DNA of 64,000 nucleotides from Sphingobacterium chungjuense (GTDB lineage: Bacteria > Bacteroidota > Bacteroidia > Sphingobacteriales > Sphingobacteriaceae). The notes beneath the pieces were generated by a model that was not told where the DNA came from, did not search any database, and saw nothing but the letters and a program-made list of their open reading frames with translations. Positions 1 through 9,131 of this stretch are shown piece after piece; position 1 is the stretch's first letter; every line of letters begins with the position of its first letter. The DNA is taken from the NCBI RefSeq assembly GCF_011316935.1, contig NZ_WLYS01000007.1, forward strand, positions 62,001 to 126,000. Reading direction: 5' to 3'. The translations under genes were made by a program, and so were the position numbers.

Positions 1-1
1 T

Positions 2-241
2 GGTGTTGAGAAAATTAAAACCGCGCTTGGCACACTAGAATGTATCAAGTTAAGTCCAGAGATATCGCCAGGTCGTATTTTCAAAAAGGATAGTAAACTG
101 TATCTTTGGGTCACAAATGATGGAAACAGAATCCCGGTGAAAGCCCATGTAGAGATTCTGATCGGATCAGTGACGTTAGAATTGGTAAGTGCCGAAGGTT
201 TAAAATACAAATTGGGACAGCGCGCCAGCTATTCAAAATAA
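2..241 (+). CDS. DUF3108 domain protein, C-terminal part
   Basis: Open reading frame that enters from the left edge and stops with TAA at 239-241. The 79 visible residues are rich in beta strands (LYLWVTNDGNRIPVKAHVEI followed by a GSVTLEL strand), which resembles the C-terminus of DUF3108 proteins, a periplasmic family of unknown function. The call is strengthened by the next gene, a DUF3109 protein 7 bp downstream, because the two families are commonly paired in Bacteroidota. The start lies outside the window, so signal peptide and total length cannot be judged. Confidence 0.65.
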   Translation, partial: GVEKIKTALGTLECIKLSPEISPGRIFKKDSKLYLWVTNDGNRIPVKAHVEILIGSVTLELVSAEGLKYKLGQRASYSK

Positions 242-248
242 TAAGACC

Positions 249-815
249 ATGATTGAAGTAGGTAATGTCCTCGTAAATGAAGATGTAATCAACAATGACT
301 TCGTTTGCAACCTCAACAAATGCAAAGGAATCTGTTGTGTCGAAGGTGATTCGGGTGCGCCCCTGCTCGCCCGTGAAATAGATATACTCCAAGAGATCTA
401 TCCGAAGGTAAAGCCTTATATGACTGAAAAAGGCATTGAAGCCGTAGAACAGCAAGGCACACACGTCGTGGACATGGATGGCGATCTTACTACCACCTGT
501 GTTGATGGTAATAAAGAGTGTGCGTATGTGATGTGGGAAAATGGCATGACCAAGTGCGCGATCGAAAAAGCACATGAAGATGGTATAGTAGATTGGAAAA
601 AACCGATTTCCTGCCACCTGTATCCGATTCGTACCACCCATTATCCATCATTCGATGTCTTAAACTACGACCGCTGGTCCATCTGTAGCGACGCCTGTAC
701 TTTCGGTCAGGAACTGGGTGTGCCAGTGTACAAATTTCTCAAAGATCCACTCATCAGAGTATACGGTGAAGCATGGTACGAAGAGTTGGAAAATGCGGTA
801 AATTCTAACGTATAA
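249..815 (+). CDS. DUF3109 family cysteine-rich protein
   Basis: This 188-residue protein has cysteines spaced like the metal-binding CxxxCxxxCC signature of YkgJ-type proteins: C20, C25, C29 and C30. More cysteines follow in TTTCVDGNKECAYV, ISCHLYP and SICSDAC. The pattern suggests a bound metal (Zn or Fe, possibly a cluster), but no enzymatic role is established for the family. There is no signal peptide, so it is probably cytoplasmic. It begins 7 bp after the DUF3108 gene and is probably co-transcribed with it; the polyprenyl synthase follows after a 66-bp gap. Confidence 0.8.
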   Translation: MIEVGNVLVNEDVINNDFVCNLNKCKGICCVEGDSGAPLLAREIDILQEIYPKVKPYMTEKGIEAVEQQGTHVVDMDGDLTTTCVDGNKECAYVMWENGMTKCAIEKAHEDGIVDWKKPISCHLYPIRTTHYPSFDVLNYDRWSICSDACTFGQELGVPVYKFLKDPLIRVYGEAWYEELENAVNSNV

Positions 816-881
816 TTTTTAGTATTTTTACCGTAGAACTGTAACCGTTAAACAATTATTATTCGGTTTTATAACCTATTC

Positions 882-1853
882 ATGCTAACACTTGACGTAA
901 TACAAGAGCCCATTGCTGAACATTTAAAACGCTTTGAAAAAACATTCAAAGCATCCATGCAAAGTTCGGTACCACTATTGGATCGGGTCACTCAATATAT
1001 CCTCAAAAGAAAAGGAAAACAAATGCGACCGATGTTCGTTTTCCTTTCCGCGGGACTTACCGGAAGCATCACAGAATCGACCTACCGAGGCGCGTCTTTG
1101 GTAGAATTATTGCATACCGCATCATTGGTACACGATGACGTAGTCGATGATGCTTACGAGCGTCGCGGATTTTTCTCGGTCAACGCCTTGTGGAAAAACA
1201 AAGTAGCCGTTTTAGTAGGCGATTTCTTGTTGTCAAAAGGGATGTCTTTGTCGGTGAAGCACGATGAGCTCAACTTGCTCAAAATCATGTCGGATGCCGT
1301 AGAAGAAATGAGTGAAGGTGAACTATTACAAATTGAAAAAGCACGTAAGCTAGACATCAAAGAGCCGATATATTTTGAAATTATCCGAAAGAAAACAGCT
1401 TCATTGATTGCTTCATGTTGCGCTTGTGGTGCTTCATCTGCCGACGCATCTGAAGAGACGATCAAAAGATTACATCTCTTTGGTGAGAAAGTGGGCATCG
1501 CTTTTCAGATCAAGGATGATCTGTTTGACTTTGGTGTAGATGATGTAGGCAAGCCCGTCGGCAACGATGTGAGGGAAAAGAAAATGACGCTCCCATTGAT
1601 ATTAGCTTTACAAGAAACGGATTCTAAGGAGAAAAGAAGGATCATCAACCTGGTGAAAAACCATAATGAAGATCGTGATAAAATTGCAGAAGTGGTTGAG
1701 TTTGTGCGCAGCAGCAATGGTTTGGAGATGGCCACAGAACGAATGCTACAGTATCAACAGGAAGCATTTGATATCTTAGCAGAATTTCCAGACAGTGTGT
1801 ACAAGACCGGGCTGGAGCAATTAGTGCGATACACGACAGAACGTAATAAATAA
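882..1853 (+). CDS. polyprenyl diphosphate synthase (trans-isoprenyl chain elongation)
   Basis: The 323-residue protein has both aspartate-rich Mg2+/substrate motifs of trans-prenyltransferases: DDVVDD at 85-90 followed by RRG, and DDLFD at 212-216. The basic isopentenyl-diphosphate-binding segment KRKGKQMRP lies at about 42-50. The family condenses isopentenyl diphosphate onto an allylic diphosphate. In Bacteroidota the long-chain product normally supplies the menaquinone side chain, so this is probably the IspB/HepT-like enzyme, although chain length cannot be read reliably here. The TerC gene starts 2 bp after the stop, so the two are probably one transcript. Confidence 0.9.
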   Translation: MLTLDVIQEPIAEHLKRFEKTFKASMQSSVPLLDRVTQYILKRKGKQMRPMFVFLSAGLTGSITESTYRGASLVELLHTASLVHDDVVDDAYERRGFFSVNALWKNKVAVLVGDFLLSKGMSLSVKHDELNLLKIMSDAVEEMSEGELLQIEKARKLDIKEPIYFEIIRKKTASLIASCCACGASSADASEETIKRLHLFGEKVGIAFQIKDDLFDFGVDDVGKPVGNDVREKKMTLPLILALQETDSKEKRRIINLVKNHNEDRDKIAEVVEFVRSSNGLEMATERMLQYQQEAFDILAEFPDSVYKTGLEQLVRYTTERNK

Positions 1854-1855
1854 CT

Positions 1856-2920
1856 ATGAGCCACGAGTTGCTTTTTTTTGGAGGATTTATACTTTTCATT
1901 ATCCTCATGTTAGCTATCGATCTAGGTTTGTTTGCCAAAGGCAACAAACCGATCAGCTTAAAATCTGCCACCATTATGAGTTTGGTGTGGATCTCTTTCG
2001 CATTGGGTTTTGGCCTCATTCTCTATTTCTGGGGACACGAACTGCATAGCATCGTCGATATGGCAACGCTGAAAGACGTGGTTCATCGGCATTCCCACAA
2101 TATTGAAATCGTAGAAAACAGCTTCGAGCAGAGCATTGCGATATACAATCGCAACCTGAGCTTAGAATACCTCACCGGTTATGTGGTAGAGTATGCGCTC
2201 TCGGTTGATAATATCTTTGTGATGGTGTTGCTGTTCTCCTCCTTTGGTATTCCTGAAAAATATTACCACAAAATCTTAGTTTGGGGTATTATTGGAGCGA
2301 TCTTATTGCGTTGTATCTTCATTTTTATTGGTGCAGCATTGATCGCTAAGTTTGGCTGGATTCTTTATCTGTTTGGCGCATTTTTGGTCTATACAGGCGT
2401 GATGATGTACATCAAACGCAATGAGGAAGAAGAAGTTGACCCTAAAGGCCATCCCGTCGTAAAGTTTGCTTCCAAATACTTTAAGGTAACGCACGAAACA
2501 GAGAGTGGTAACTTCTTCGACATCAAAAATGGGGTGCGCTACATGACGCCATTATTTTTGGTCTTGTTGGTCATCGAGTTCACCGATTTGATCTTCGCCG
2601 TAGACTCCATCCCTGCGATTTTCTCCGTCACGCAAGATCCGTACATCGTATTCTTCTCCAATATCTTCGCGGTATTAGGGTTGCGTTCCATGTTCTTCCT
2701 ACTGGTCAATATCATTCACAAGTTTCATTACCTAAAGGTTGGATTGGCTTTCTTACTCGTATTTATCGGTGTAAAGATGTTGCTACACGATTGGTTGCAC
2801 AGTTGGGGATTCGAAACTGTTCACTCGTTGATCATTATCATTGGTATATTGGCTATCAGCATTATAGCGTCGCTGATGTTTCCGAAAAAGGTAGAAGGTG
2901 ATCCGATGAGTAGGCCGTAA
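1856..2920 (+). CDS. TerC/Alx family integral membrane protein
   Basis: A 354-residue polytopic membrane protein with the conserved acidic intramembrane segments of the TerC family, EYALSVDNIFVM and EFTDLIFAVDSIPAI. Family members such as Alx and MntP-related exporters are implicated in Mn2+ efflux and in metal loading of exported proteins; tellurium resistance is only the historical name. An insertion of about 35 residues after the first helices (around 70-100) is longer than in minimal members. It starts 2 bp downstream of the prenyl synthase. No ter operon partners (TerD, TerZ) are nearby, so tellurite resistance is unlikely. Confidence 0.88.
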   Translation: MSHELLFFGGFILFIILMLAIDLGLFAKGNKPISLKSATIMSLVWISFALGFGLILYFWGHELHSIVDMATLKDVVHRHSHNIEIVENSFEQSIAIYNRNLSLEYLTGYVVEYALSVDNIFVMVLLFSSFGIPEKYYHKILVWGIIGAILLRCIFIFIGAALIAKFGWILYLFGAFLVYTGVMMYIKRNEEEEVDPKGHPVVKFASKYFKVTHETESGNFFDIKNGVRYMTPLFLVLLVIEFTDLIFAVDSIPAIFSVTQDPYIVFFSNIFAVLGLRSMFFLLVNIIHKFHYLKVGLAFLLVFIGVKMLLHDWLHSWGFETVHSLIIIIGILAISIIASLMFPKKVEGDPMSRP

Positions 2921-2983
2921 TAGCTATTTATAGTTTCGTTCATAATGTATAAATTCGTGCTGATTACTAAACACGACTAAACC

Positions 2984-4168
2984 ATGAACGTAAACAAATC
3001 GATTGTACTGTCGCTAGGTCTATTTATAGGCGCATTAGGCGTACAGGCACAAGACAATCTGATCAATTCTATCAAGGGCAATGCGAGTGAAAACAGCAAA
3101 GCTGCTTTTCAATTTACCGATGTCATTAATCTGGAAAATACGCCAATCAGAGATCAAGGATCTACAGGTACTTGCTGGTCTTACTCCGGAAACTCGTTTT
3201 TGGAGTCGGAAATGATCCGTATGGGCAAAGCACCAGTAGAGATTTCGCAAATCTATACCGCACGCCAAACTTATATCGAAAAAGCGAAAAACTACGTGAG
3301 ACTACACGGCGATCAAGCGCAAGGTGAAGGTGGTCAAGTGCATGACGTATTGACGATCTTCAAAAAGTATGGCGCCGTTCCGAAGGAAGTGTATAGCGGC
3401 TTGCAAGAAGGTCAGACACGGAATAATTTTGGTGAAATGACGCCGATTTTGCACAACATGACCGAGAATGTGGCAAAGTCTATAAAACCCAATCCGCACT
3501 GGCTTCAAGCTTATACTGGCGTATTGGATGCCTACTTAGGCAAAGTTCCTGAAAACTTCAACTACCAAGGCAAAAACTATACGCCGCGCACCTTTGCCGA
3601 TCAGGTTATTGGTATCAAACCGGTAGATTACGTAGCGATCTCTTCTTTTGAGGCATATCCTTACTATGAATCTTTCGTGTTATTGATTCCTGATAACTGG
3701 TCTTTCGAAAGTTTCCACAATGTACAAATCAATGATTTGACAGATATAATCGATCAAGCACTTAGCAAAGGTTTTACCGTAGCTTGGGCTACGGATGTAT
3801 CAGAGAAGAGTTTTAGCTGGCGCAATGGCGTGGCGTATGTACCTGAGAAAGCAGTAGAGTCGATGAGCGCCTCGGAGCAAGCTGAAATGTTTAACGGCCC
3901 AAAAGCAGAACCAACCATCACTCCTGCACAGAGACAGGCAGCATTTGACGATTATTCCACTACAGACGATCACGGTATGCATATCGTTGGCATGGTAAAA
4001 GATCAAAATGGCAAAGAATATTACACCGTTAAAAACTCTTGGGGCGAGTCTAACGACTACAAAGGTTATATGTATGTAACCAAGGAGTTTGTACGTTACA
4101 AGACCATTTCGCTATTGCTACACAAAGATGGTATTGGCAATGCGATGAAAAAGAAACTGAGCATCTAA
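2984..4168 (+). CDS. secreted C1-family cysteine peptidase (aminopeptidase C/bleomycin hydrolase type)
   Basis: The protein begins with a signal peptide cleaved near QAQ at 21-23. The papain-fold triad is visible: Q58 and C64 in RDQGSTGTCWSYSGNS, H333 in DDHGMHIVGM, and N351 in VKNSWGES. The long insertion between Cys and His and the overall length of about 394 residues fit the PepC/bleomycin hydrolase branch rather than classical papain. Unlike cytosolic PepC, this member is exported, a pattern common in Bacteroidota. It is a single gene, ended by a strong terminator. Confidence 0.9.
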   Translation: MNVNKSIVLSLGLFIGALGVQAQDNLINSIKGNASENSKAAFQFTDVINLENTPIRDQGSTGTCWSYSGNSFLESEMIRMGKAPVEISQIYTARQTYIEKAKNYVRLHGDQAQGEGGQVHDVLTIFKKYGAVPKEVYSGLQEGQTRNNFGEMTPILHNMTENVAKSIKPNPHWLQAYTGVLDAYLGKVPENFNYQGKNYTPRTFADQVIGIKPVDYVAISSFEAYPYYESFVLLIPDNWSFESFHNVQINDLTDIIDQALSKGFTVAWATDVSEKSFSWRNGVAYVPEKAVESMSASEQAEMFNGPKAEPTITPAQRQAAFDDYSTTDDHGMHIVGMVKDQNGKEYYTVKNSWGESNDYKGYMYVTKEFVRYKTISLLLHKDGIGNAMKKKLSI

Positions 4169-4197
4169 ATAAGGTTATCAGAATATAATAATACCTG

Positions 4198-4235
4198 AAA
4201 AAGGCAAGATAGCAAGCGCTATCTTGCCTTTTTTG
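4198..4235 (+). terminator. Rho-independent terminator after the C1 peptidase
   Basis: A perfect inverted repeat AAGGCAAGATAGC / GCTATCTTGCCTT with a 4-base loop is followed by a run of six T. It begins about 30 bp after the peptidase stop. Confidence 0.9.
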
Positions 4236-4456
4236 TAGAATTCAGAGTTGAGTCAGTTTTCCGCACAACATTTTCACAGCATAAATAGAGAATTATTTTC
4301 TTTTTAAATATATTTTTTATACCTTGAAGACACAATAATTCGCACTAACTTAAGCGGAAATAGCCCAGCAATGCTTTTTCATTGCAGATCAAAGGGAAAG
4401 AATAACCGATTATACCATGTACTATCGTGCATAGTACCTGTCTAAAAACCTGTTTT

Positions 4457-5362
4457 ATGAAGAGATTCAATTTATTATTTGTCCTGTTTTTTGCCGTACA
4501 GCATATCTTTGCACAAGACTATGTGGATGTAGCAAAAATATCTTATTCCTCTACGCAGATTAACTACCAAGGACAGGATGCCAGTTCACGTATGAATGCA
4601 TTCGACGCTATGTTTCTTTCGCCATTGCAGATCGCGCCCGCCACACACGTATTGGTGGGAGGAGATTTCAATCTCCGAAGTTTAGAGTTGAATAACAATG
4701 CCACGGACAATACTTTTTACAATGCGATGCTACGACTTGGGATATCAAAAGTGTTCAACCAAGAGTGGAACGGCTACATTGCTGCTTTACCAAAGTTTGC
4801 TTCCGATTACGACAGTAATTTTGGATCCTCCTTTATGATCGGTGGCTTAGCGATGTTGAAACGGGTCAGAAGTGAAAACCTAACTTGGAAAGTCGGTCTC
4901 TATGGTTCACAAGAAGCCTATGGATTTTTTGGAACACCTATTTTAGGAATTTTCTACCGCACTCCAGACGATAAGTTAACTATTGATGCCTCGCTACCGC
5001 TATGGGCAGACGCTAATTATGCATTGAACAATAAAAAAACGACCAGTGTAGGCTTAGATTTCGTAGCGATCCGCAGAAGTTTCTTTATGGGTCGGGATAA
5101 CGTAGATCAGCGATATGTTGAAAACAACGAAATCAGTTTTACGCCCTATTTTCAATATGCAGCATTAGATTCTAAACTATTGCTACGATTGAAAGCCGGT
5201 TATTCAGCCACCGACTTTGGCCTCTACGCTGTTAACGACAACAAGATGACGGCTATTTCAGCCATAAACATCAACGACGACCGGACACGGCTTAATCAAG
5301 ATATACGAGGTGGATTACAAATAAAGATCGAAGCGACTATACGACTTGGTTCTAAAAGATAA
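4457..5362 (+). CDS. DUF6268-like outer-membrane beta-barrel protein
   Basis: The ATG at 4457 is preferred over one 30 bp upstream because it directly opens a typical signal peptide (MKRFNLLFVLFFAVQHIFAQ). The mature protein of about 280 residues alternates hydrophobic and polar residues, has frequent aromatic and glycine turns, and ends in a strand (IKIEATIRLGSKR), as expected for a porin-like barrel. It resembles the DUF6268 family, which has no assigned function. The last codons and stop codon are duplicated immediately downstream. Confidence 0.7.
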   Translation: MKRFNLLFVLFFAVQHIFAQDYVDVAKISYSSTQINYQGQDASSRMNAFDAMFLSPLQIAPATHVLVGGDFNLRSLELNNNATDNTFYNAMLRLGISKVFNQEWNGYIAALPKFASDYDSNFGSSFMIGGLAMLKRVRSENLTWKVGLYGSQEAYGFFGTPILGIFYRTPDDKLTIDASLPLWADANYALNNKKTTSVGLDFVAIRRSFFMGRDNVDQRYVENNEISFTPYFQYAALDSKLLLRLKAGYSATDFGLYAVNDNKMTAISAININDDRTRLNQDIRGGLQIKIEATIRLGSKR

Positions 5363-5384
5363 ACGACTTGGTTCTAAAAGATAA
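5341..5384 (+). repeat. 22-bp perfect tandem duplication across a stop codon
   Basis: The unit ACGACTTGGTTCTAAAAGAT plus AA occurs at 5341-5362 and again at 5363-5384 with no mismatch. The first copy encodes the last residues and TAA of the DUF6268-like gene; the second repeats them after the stop. Confidence 0.95.
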
Positions 5385-5407
5385 ATCGTTACTTGTAGAA
5401 GAACCTT

Positions 5408-6100
5408 TTATATTGCTGCGCCTTGAGCCGATTTATGCACGTACTTCTTTTTCAACAGCAGCGATGTGATCCACACGATCAACAACACCGCGATAATGAT
5501 CATATTAATTGTAGTTAGTTTTCCAAAAAAATTATTGAGTGAATGAAACGCGGCAACGGCCAGCAGGGAGTTTGTCGCATCCGCAACCTTACCTATACCC
5601 CAGCTGCCTAGCACCAATATTCCAAAAAACATCAGATTCGAACTCGTAAACTCCAAATTGAGATGCCACAAGAACCATAGGGTTGCTACTAGGAGGATGT
5701 TTACGAACTCCGGAAGTGGTTTCAGTTCGCGCTGCAAGAATCCACGCCAACCAATTTCTTCCAATAATCCATATACGAGAATGGTAAAAATGGCATATCC
5801 CGAAAGAGTGCCTTTTATATAATATTCAGCCGTTAAGATTAAAGCAATGGAAAGCACCCAAAACAATAAAAAGGGAAAAGTAAGCTTGCGATAATTCCCT
5901 TGTAAAGTTAGTTGCATCTTAATGCCGAATAACGCAAATACGGTAAAAGCTCCGACCGCAGGTCCTGCTCCTTGTAGCACCGCTTTTAGAAAATCATTGT
6001 GCACGCCGTCTAAGATTGCAGTCTTATTAGTCAGGTAGCGCAAAGCAACTGCTATCACGAAAAAGACAACAATAGCTAGATAATTAACTTTATTTTTCAC
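5408..6100 (-). CDS. CPBP family intramembrane glutamic protease
   Basis: This 230-residue membrane protein has the CPBP/Abi (CAAX protease-like) signature: E114-E115 with R119 (EEIGWRG), H146 in FLWHL, and H186 with N189/N190 in FHSLNNF. These residues form the catalytic site of the family, whose members cleave membrane peptides. The physiological substrate is unknown. The start codon at 6098-6100 is GTG, and no upstream ATG is in frame. The small membrane-protein gene lies 32 bp upstream on the same strand. Confidence 0.88.
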   Translation of the reverse strand: MKNKVNYLAIVVFFVIAVALRYLTNKTAILDGVHNDFLKAVLQGAGPAVGAFTVFALFGIKMQLTLQGNYRKLTFPFLLFWVLSIALILTAEYYIKGTLSGYAIFTILVYGLLEEIGWRGFLQRELKPLPEFVNILLVATLWFLWHLNLEFTSSNLMFFGILVLGSWGIGKVADATNSLLAVAAFHSLNNFFGKLTTINMIIIAVLLIVWITSLLLKKKYVHKSAQGAAI

Positions 6101-6132
6101 AAGTTGAGGTATTAAGATGTGATTTGTAGATT

Positions 6133-6375
6133 TTATGATACTCTCGACTTGATCTCTTTGTTTAGATTACCAACCTGGACCATCAGAAGACCAATTTGCA
6201 TCACACCACCACATGCCACCGCGATTAAAGCATAGTTCTTTTGTTTTATGGCGAGATAAATTAATGTTACACTAGCCACTAGCATGACCACCGCAAAGCC
6301 TAAAAGAATGCCTGCAGTTTTTTTCTTCTTCTGGATCAATTCTTCCAGGCTATAATCCTTCAATTTTTTACTCAT
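6133..6375 (-). CDS. small two-helix membrane protein, function unknown
   Basis: I start this 80-residue protein at the ATG at 6373-6375 (MSKKLKDYSLEELIQKKKK). Longer in-frame extensions run into the divergent HxlR promoter and look non-coding. After the charged N-terminus there are two hydrophobic helices, about 23-43 and 48-66. Similar small proteins occur widely in Bacteroidota without assigned function. It is divergent from the HxlR regulator and may be its target, together with the CPBP protease gene downstream. Confidence 0.65.
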   Translation of the reverse strand: MSKKLKDYSLEELIQKKKKTAGILLGFAVVMLVASVTLIYLAIKQKNYALIAVACGGVMQIGLLMVQVGNLNKEIKSRVS

Positions 6376-6468
6376 TCTTATCTGGTTAATTAGGGTTTGA
6401 TTGGCATCAAATAGCAAACAGACGGATAGAAATTTTGCGATCACATCGAATCGTTGTCTGCAAATAAA

Positions 6469-6485
6469 TACCTTTGCACAAAGGT
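6469..6485 (+). promoter_or_regulatory. HxlR promoter -7 box inside a 16-bp palindrome
   Basis: TACCTTTG at 6469-6476 fits the Bacteroidota -7 consensus TAnnTTTG. It overlaps the perfect inverted repeat ACCTTTG-CA-CAAAGGT at 6470-6485. The site lies between the HxlR gene (start 6524) and the divergent small membrane-protein gene, so autoregulation by HxlR is the simplest reading. Confidence 0.6.
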
Positions 6486-6523
6486 CTATTTTATTAATCA
6501 ACATTGCAATAAGTCAGAAATTT

Positions 6524-6847
6524 ATGACCACACCTATTGAAGTCGTCGATACAAAGCCCTGCCCGGCAAGTCAGTTGCTCAAATCACTGTCTGGAAAATG
6601 GAAACCGGAGCTATTTCGATTGTCCCTAACGTCGAATTTGAGATTTAGCACCTTGTTGCATCAACTTCCGCAAGCCAGCAAGCAATCTATCTCTGCTGCG
6701 CTTCGCGATTTACAATCGGATGGCTTACTCGCACGCGTTATCTTACAAGAAAAACCACTTCGGGTAGAATATCAACTAACAGACAAAGGAAAATCACTCG
6801 CGCCAGCGCTGACTCAGATAGAAAGTTTGGTGTTGGAGGGGGAGTAA
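6524..6847 (+). CDS. HxlR family winged-helix transcriptional regulator
   Basis: The 107-residue protein matches the HxlR pattern: a cysteine near the N-terminus (C13, CPASQLLKSLSGKW), a winged helix-turn-helix (RFSTLLHQLP, then ISAALRDLQSDGLLAR) and a beta wing (VEYQLTDKGKSLAP). The conserved N-terminal cysteine is the redox or electrophile sensor in several studied members such as YodB and HypR. The ATG at 6524 is chosen because an in-frame upstream extension crosses the promoter palindrome and lacks family similarity. It ends at a bidirectional terminator. Confidence 0.88.
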   Translation: MTTPIEVVDTKPCPASQLLKSLSGKWKPELFRLSLTSNLRFSTLLHQLPQASKQSISAALRDLQSDGLLARVILQEKPLRVEYQLTDKGKSLAPALTQIESLVLEGE

Positions 6848-6850
6848 TAA

Positions 6851-6884
6851 AAAAGGTCTGAATGATAGCTCATTCAGACCTTTT
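6851..6884. terminator. bidirectional terminator between HxlR and prolyl oligopeptidase
   Basis: A perfect 15-bp stem AAAAGGTCTGAATGA / TCATTCAGACCTTTT with a 4-base loop has A-runs and T-runs on both sides. It serves two convergent genes. Confidence 0.9.
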
Positions 6885-6910
6885 AGCATTTGGACACCTC
6901 CGCTAAGACC

Positions 6911-9064
6911 TTATTTAATCTCTTTGAAAGGCAAATTCATATTTTGGAACATAAATGCCCATTTGTCTACTTGCTCAGCAATCACCATTTCGGTTGACTT
7001 TCCGGCACCGTGTCCGGCCTTCGTTTCAATACGAATTAAGACAGGATTATCACCTTTATGGTATTCCTGCAAGCGCGCAGCAAACTTAAATGAATGCGCA
7101 GGCACCACGCGATCATCATGATCTGCCGTCATCACCATCGTAGCCGGATAGGCCGTATTCGCCTTCAATGCATGGTAAGGTGAATATTTGTGTAAGTAAG
7201 AAAACATCTCTTCACTATCTTCTGCGGTACCATAATCAAAGGCCCAACCTGCACCAGCCGTAAACTTGTTGTAACGCAACATATCCAACACGCCCACAGC
7301 TGGGAAAGCCACTTTGAATAATTCTGGACGCTGCGTCATCGCTGCACCAACCAACAAGCCACCGTTAGAACCGCCTGCAATCGCTAAACGTTCTGATGAC
7401 GTGAATTTCTCGTTAACCAAGTATTCTGCTGCCGCAATAAAATCATCAAATACATTTTGCTTTTGCAATTTTGTACCTGCCAGATGCCATTTCTCTCCAT
7501 ATTCACCGCCACCACGCAGATTAGCCACGGCAAATACTCCGCCTTGCTCCAACAACAAGATATTGCTCGTACTGAATGAAGGAGTCAGGCTAATATTGAA
7601 ACCGCCATATCCATACAATAAGGTTGGATTAGTACCATCTAATTTTAAACCTTTTTTATGCGTAATGATCATCGGCACTTTCGTACCATCTTTTGAAGTA
7701 TAGAATACCTGCTTCGACTCATATTTATCTGCATCGAACAATACCCCCGAACGTCTGTACTCTTCCGATTTACCTGCTTCAATATCGTACTTGAAGATCG
7801 TTCCCGGATCTACATACGACGTAAAAGAATAATACAAGGTCTTGTCATCTCGTTTTGCACCAAAACCTCCTGCTGTTCCTACACCTGGTAGATCGATTTC
7901 TCTTTCCAGCTTTCCGCTGCGATCAAACTGCTTAACCAATGACGTCGCATCTTTCAAATAGTTGGCAAAGATCTTTCCACCACCAGTAGAAGGTTGCAAC
8001 ACTTGCTCTGTTTCAGGAATCACATCTACCCAAGCAGCTGTTCCCGGATTAGCGAAGTCAACAGAAACTACACGACCATTTGGCGCATTTAGTTCCGTGT
8101 AGATAAAGAGCTTTGTGCCGTCATTATCGATCACCGAATGATTCTTTTCCATATTATCCACGATCGGCACAAACTTCGCCGCAGGATCTGTCAGATCTTT
8201 AATGTACAAAGCATTGCCCGACGTGGTGTTAGCAGCGCTGGCAATCAGGAAACGGTCGTCTTCCGACACACCGCCAGAAATATACCGACGCGGAAAGGTC
8301 GATCCACCCAAGATCAACTCATCATCCGCTTGCGGCGTATTCAATTTATGGAAGAATAACTTGTGTTGATCCGTCATCGCAGAAAGCGCCGAGCCATCTT
8401 TTGGTTTGTCGTAGCTGCTGTAGTAGAAACCTTCATTGCCTCGCCAAGATAAGCCTGAGAATTTGACATTGATTAAGGTATCGCCTACCACCGATTTGTC
8501 AGCAGCATTCAATACGATCACCTTGCGCCAATCTGATCCGCCTTCCGAGATTTGGTAAGCGACCAACGACCCATCTTTGCTAAAGCTCACGCCTGCTAAT
8601 GAAGTCGTGCCATCTTCCGAGAATTTGTTCGGATCCAAAAACACTTCTTCCTTGTCCTTCTCGTCCTTTTTGCGGTACAGTACGTACTGATTTTGCAACC
8701 CGTCGTTTTTATAGAAATACGTAAAATCTCCTTCTTCAAAAGGCGCTGTTACCTTTTCAAAATCCCACAATTTCTGCAAACGCTCACGCATGGCTTCGCG
8801 AAATGGAATCTGACTTAAGTAGTCATTGGTCACTTCATTCTCGGCGATCACCCAAGCCTTCGTCTTGTCCGACAAATCATCTTCCAACCACCGATACGGA
8901 TCTTCTACCGTCGTACCAAAGTATACATCTTGCTGATCCGTTTTCTCCGTTTGCGGATAGGGCTTCAAAGCAATGCTTTCTGCTGGCGCAATTTCTTTGG
9001 ATTCATTACAAGCTACGAATGCCAAGGAAACGACCACGTAACCAAATCTTTTATTTACTATCAT
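6911..9064 (-). CDS. prolyl oligopeptidase family serine peptidase (S9A), lipoprotein
   Basis: The 717-residue protein has the S9A layout: an N-terminal cap segment and beta-propeller (about 45-430), then an alpha/beta-hydrolase domain. Catalytic elements are visible: S566 in AIAGGSNGGLL, an Asp in ADHDDRVVP (about 650) and a His in AGHGAGKS. The N-terminus is a signal peptide ending in FVAC, a slightly atypical lipobox, so membrane anchoring in the periplasm is likely. Members cut short proline-containing peptides after Pro. It shares its terminator with HxlR and is divergent from the LpxH-type gene. Confidence 0.93.
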   Translation of the reverse strand: MIVNKRFGYVVVSLAFVACNESKEIAPAESIALKPYPQTEKTDQQDVYFGTTVEDPYRWLEDDLSDKTKAWVIAENEVTNDYLSQIPFREAMRERLQKLWDFEKVTAPFEEGDFTYFYKNDGLQNQYVLYRKKDEKDKEEVFLDPNKFSEDGTTSLAGVSFSKDGSLVAYQISEGGSDWRKVIVLNAADKSVVGDTLINVKFSGLSWRGNEGFYYSSYDKPKDGSALSAMTDQHKLFFHKLNTPQADDELILGGSTFPRRYISGGVSEDDRFLIASAANTTSGNALYIKDLTDPAAKFVPIVDNMEKNHSVIDNDGTKLFIYTELNAPNGRVVSVDFANPGTAAWVDVIPETEQVLQPSTGGGKIFANYLKDATSLVKQFDRSGKLEREIDLPGVGTAGGFGAKRDDKTLYYSFTSYVDPGTIFKYDIEAGKSEEYRRSGVLFDADKYESKQVFYTSKDGTKVPMIITHKKGLKLDGTNPTLLYGYGGFNISLTPSFSTSNILLLEQGGVFAVANLRGGGEYGEKWHLAGTKLQKQNVFDDFIAAAEYLVNEKFTSSERLAIAGGSNGGLLVGAAMTQRPELFKVAFPAVGVLDMLRYNKFTAGAGWAFDYGTAEDSEEMFSYLHKYSPYHALKANTAYPATMVMTADHDDRVVPAHSFKFAARLQEYHKGDNPVLIRIETKAGHGAGKSTEMVIAEQVDKWAFMFQNMNLPFKEIK

Positions 9065-9131
9065 ATTTTAGCTGTTTGTGCGAAAAAATAAATATACTAA
9101 CATAATATAAAATTTAGGTAATTTCGTCGTT

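Noticed and set aside
111-641. 176-codon minus-strand frame opposite the DUF3109 gene
   Set aside because: Complete shadow of a conserved gene; its cysteine and histidine content follows from the sense-strand codons.
1856-2920. Tellurite-resistance locus
   Set aside because: Only a TerC-family protein is present; the ter partners are absent and the family is broader than tellurite resistance.
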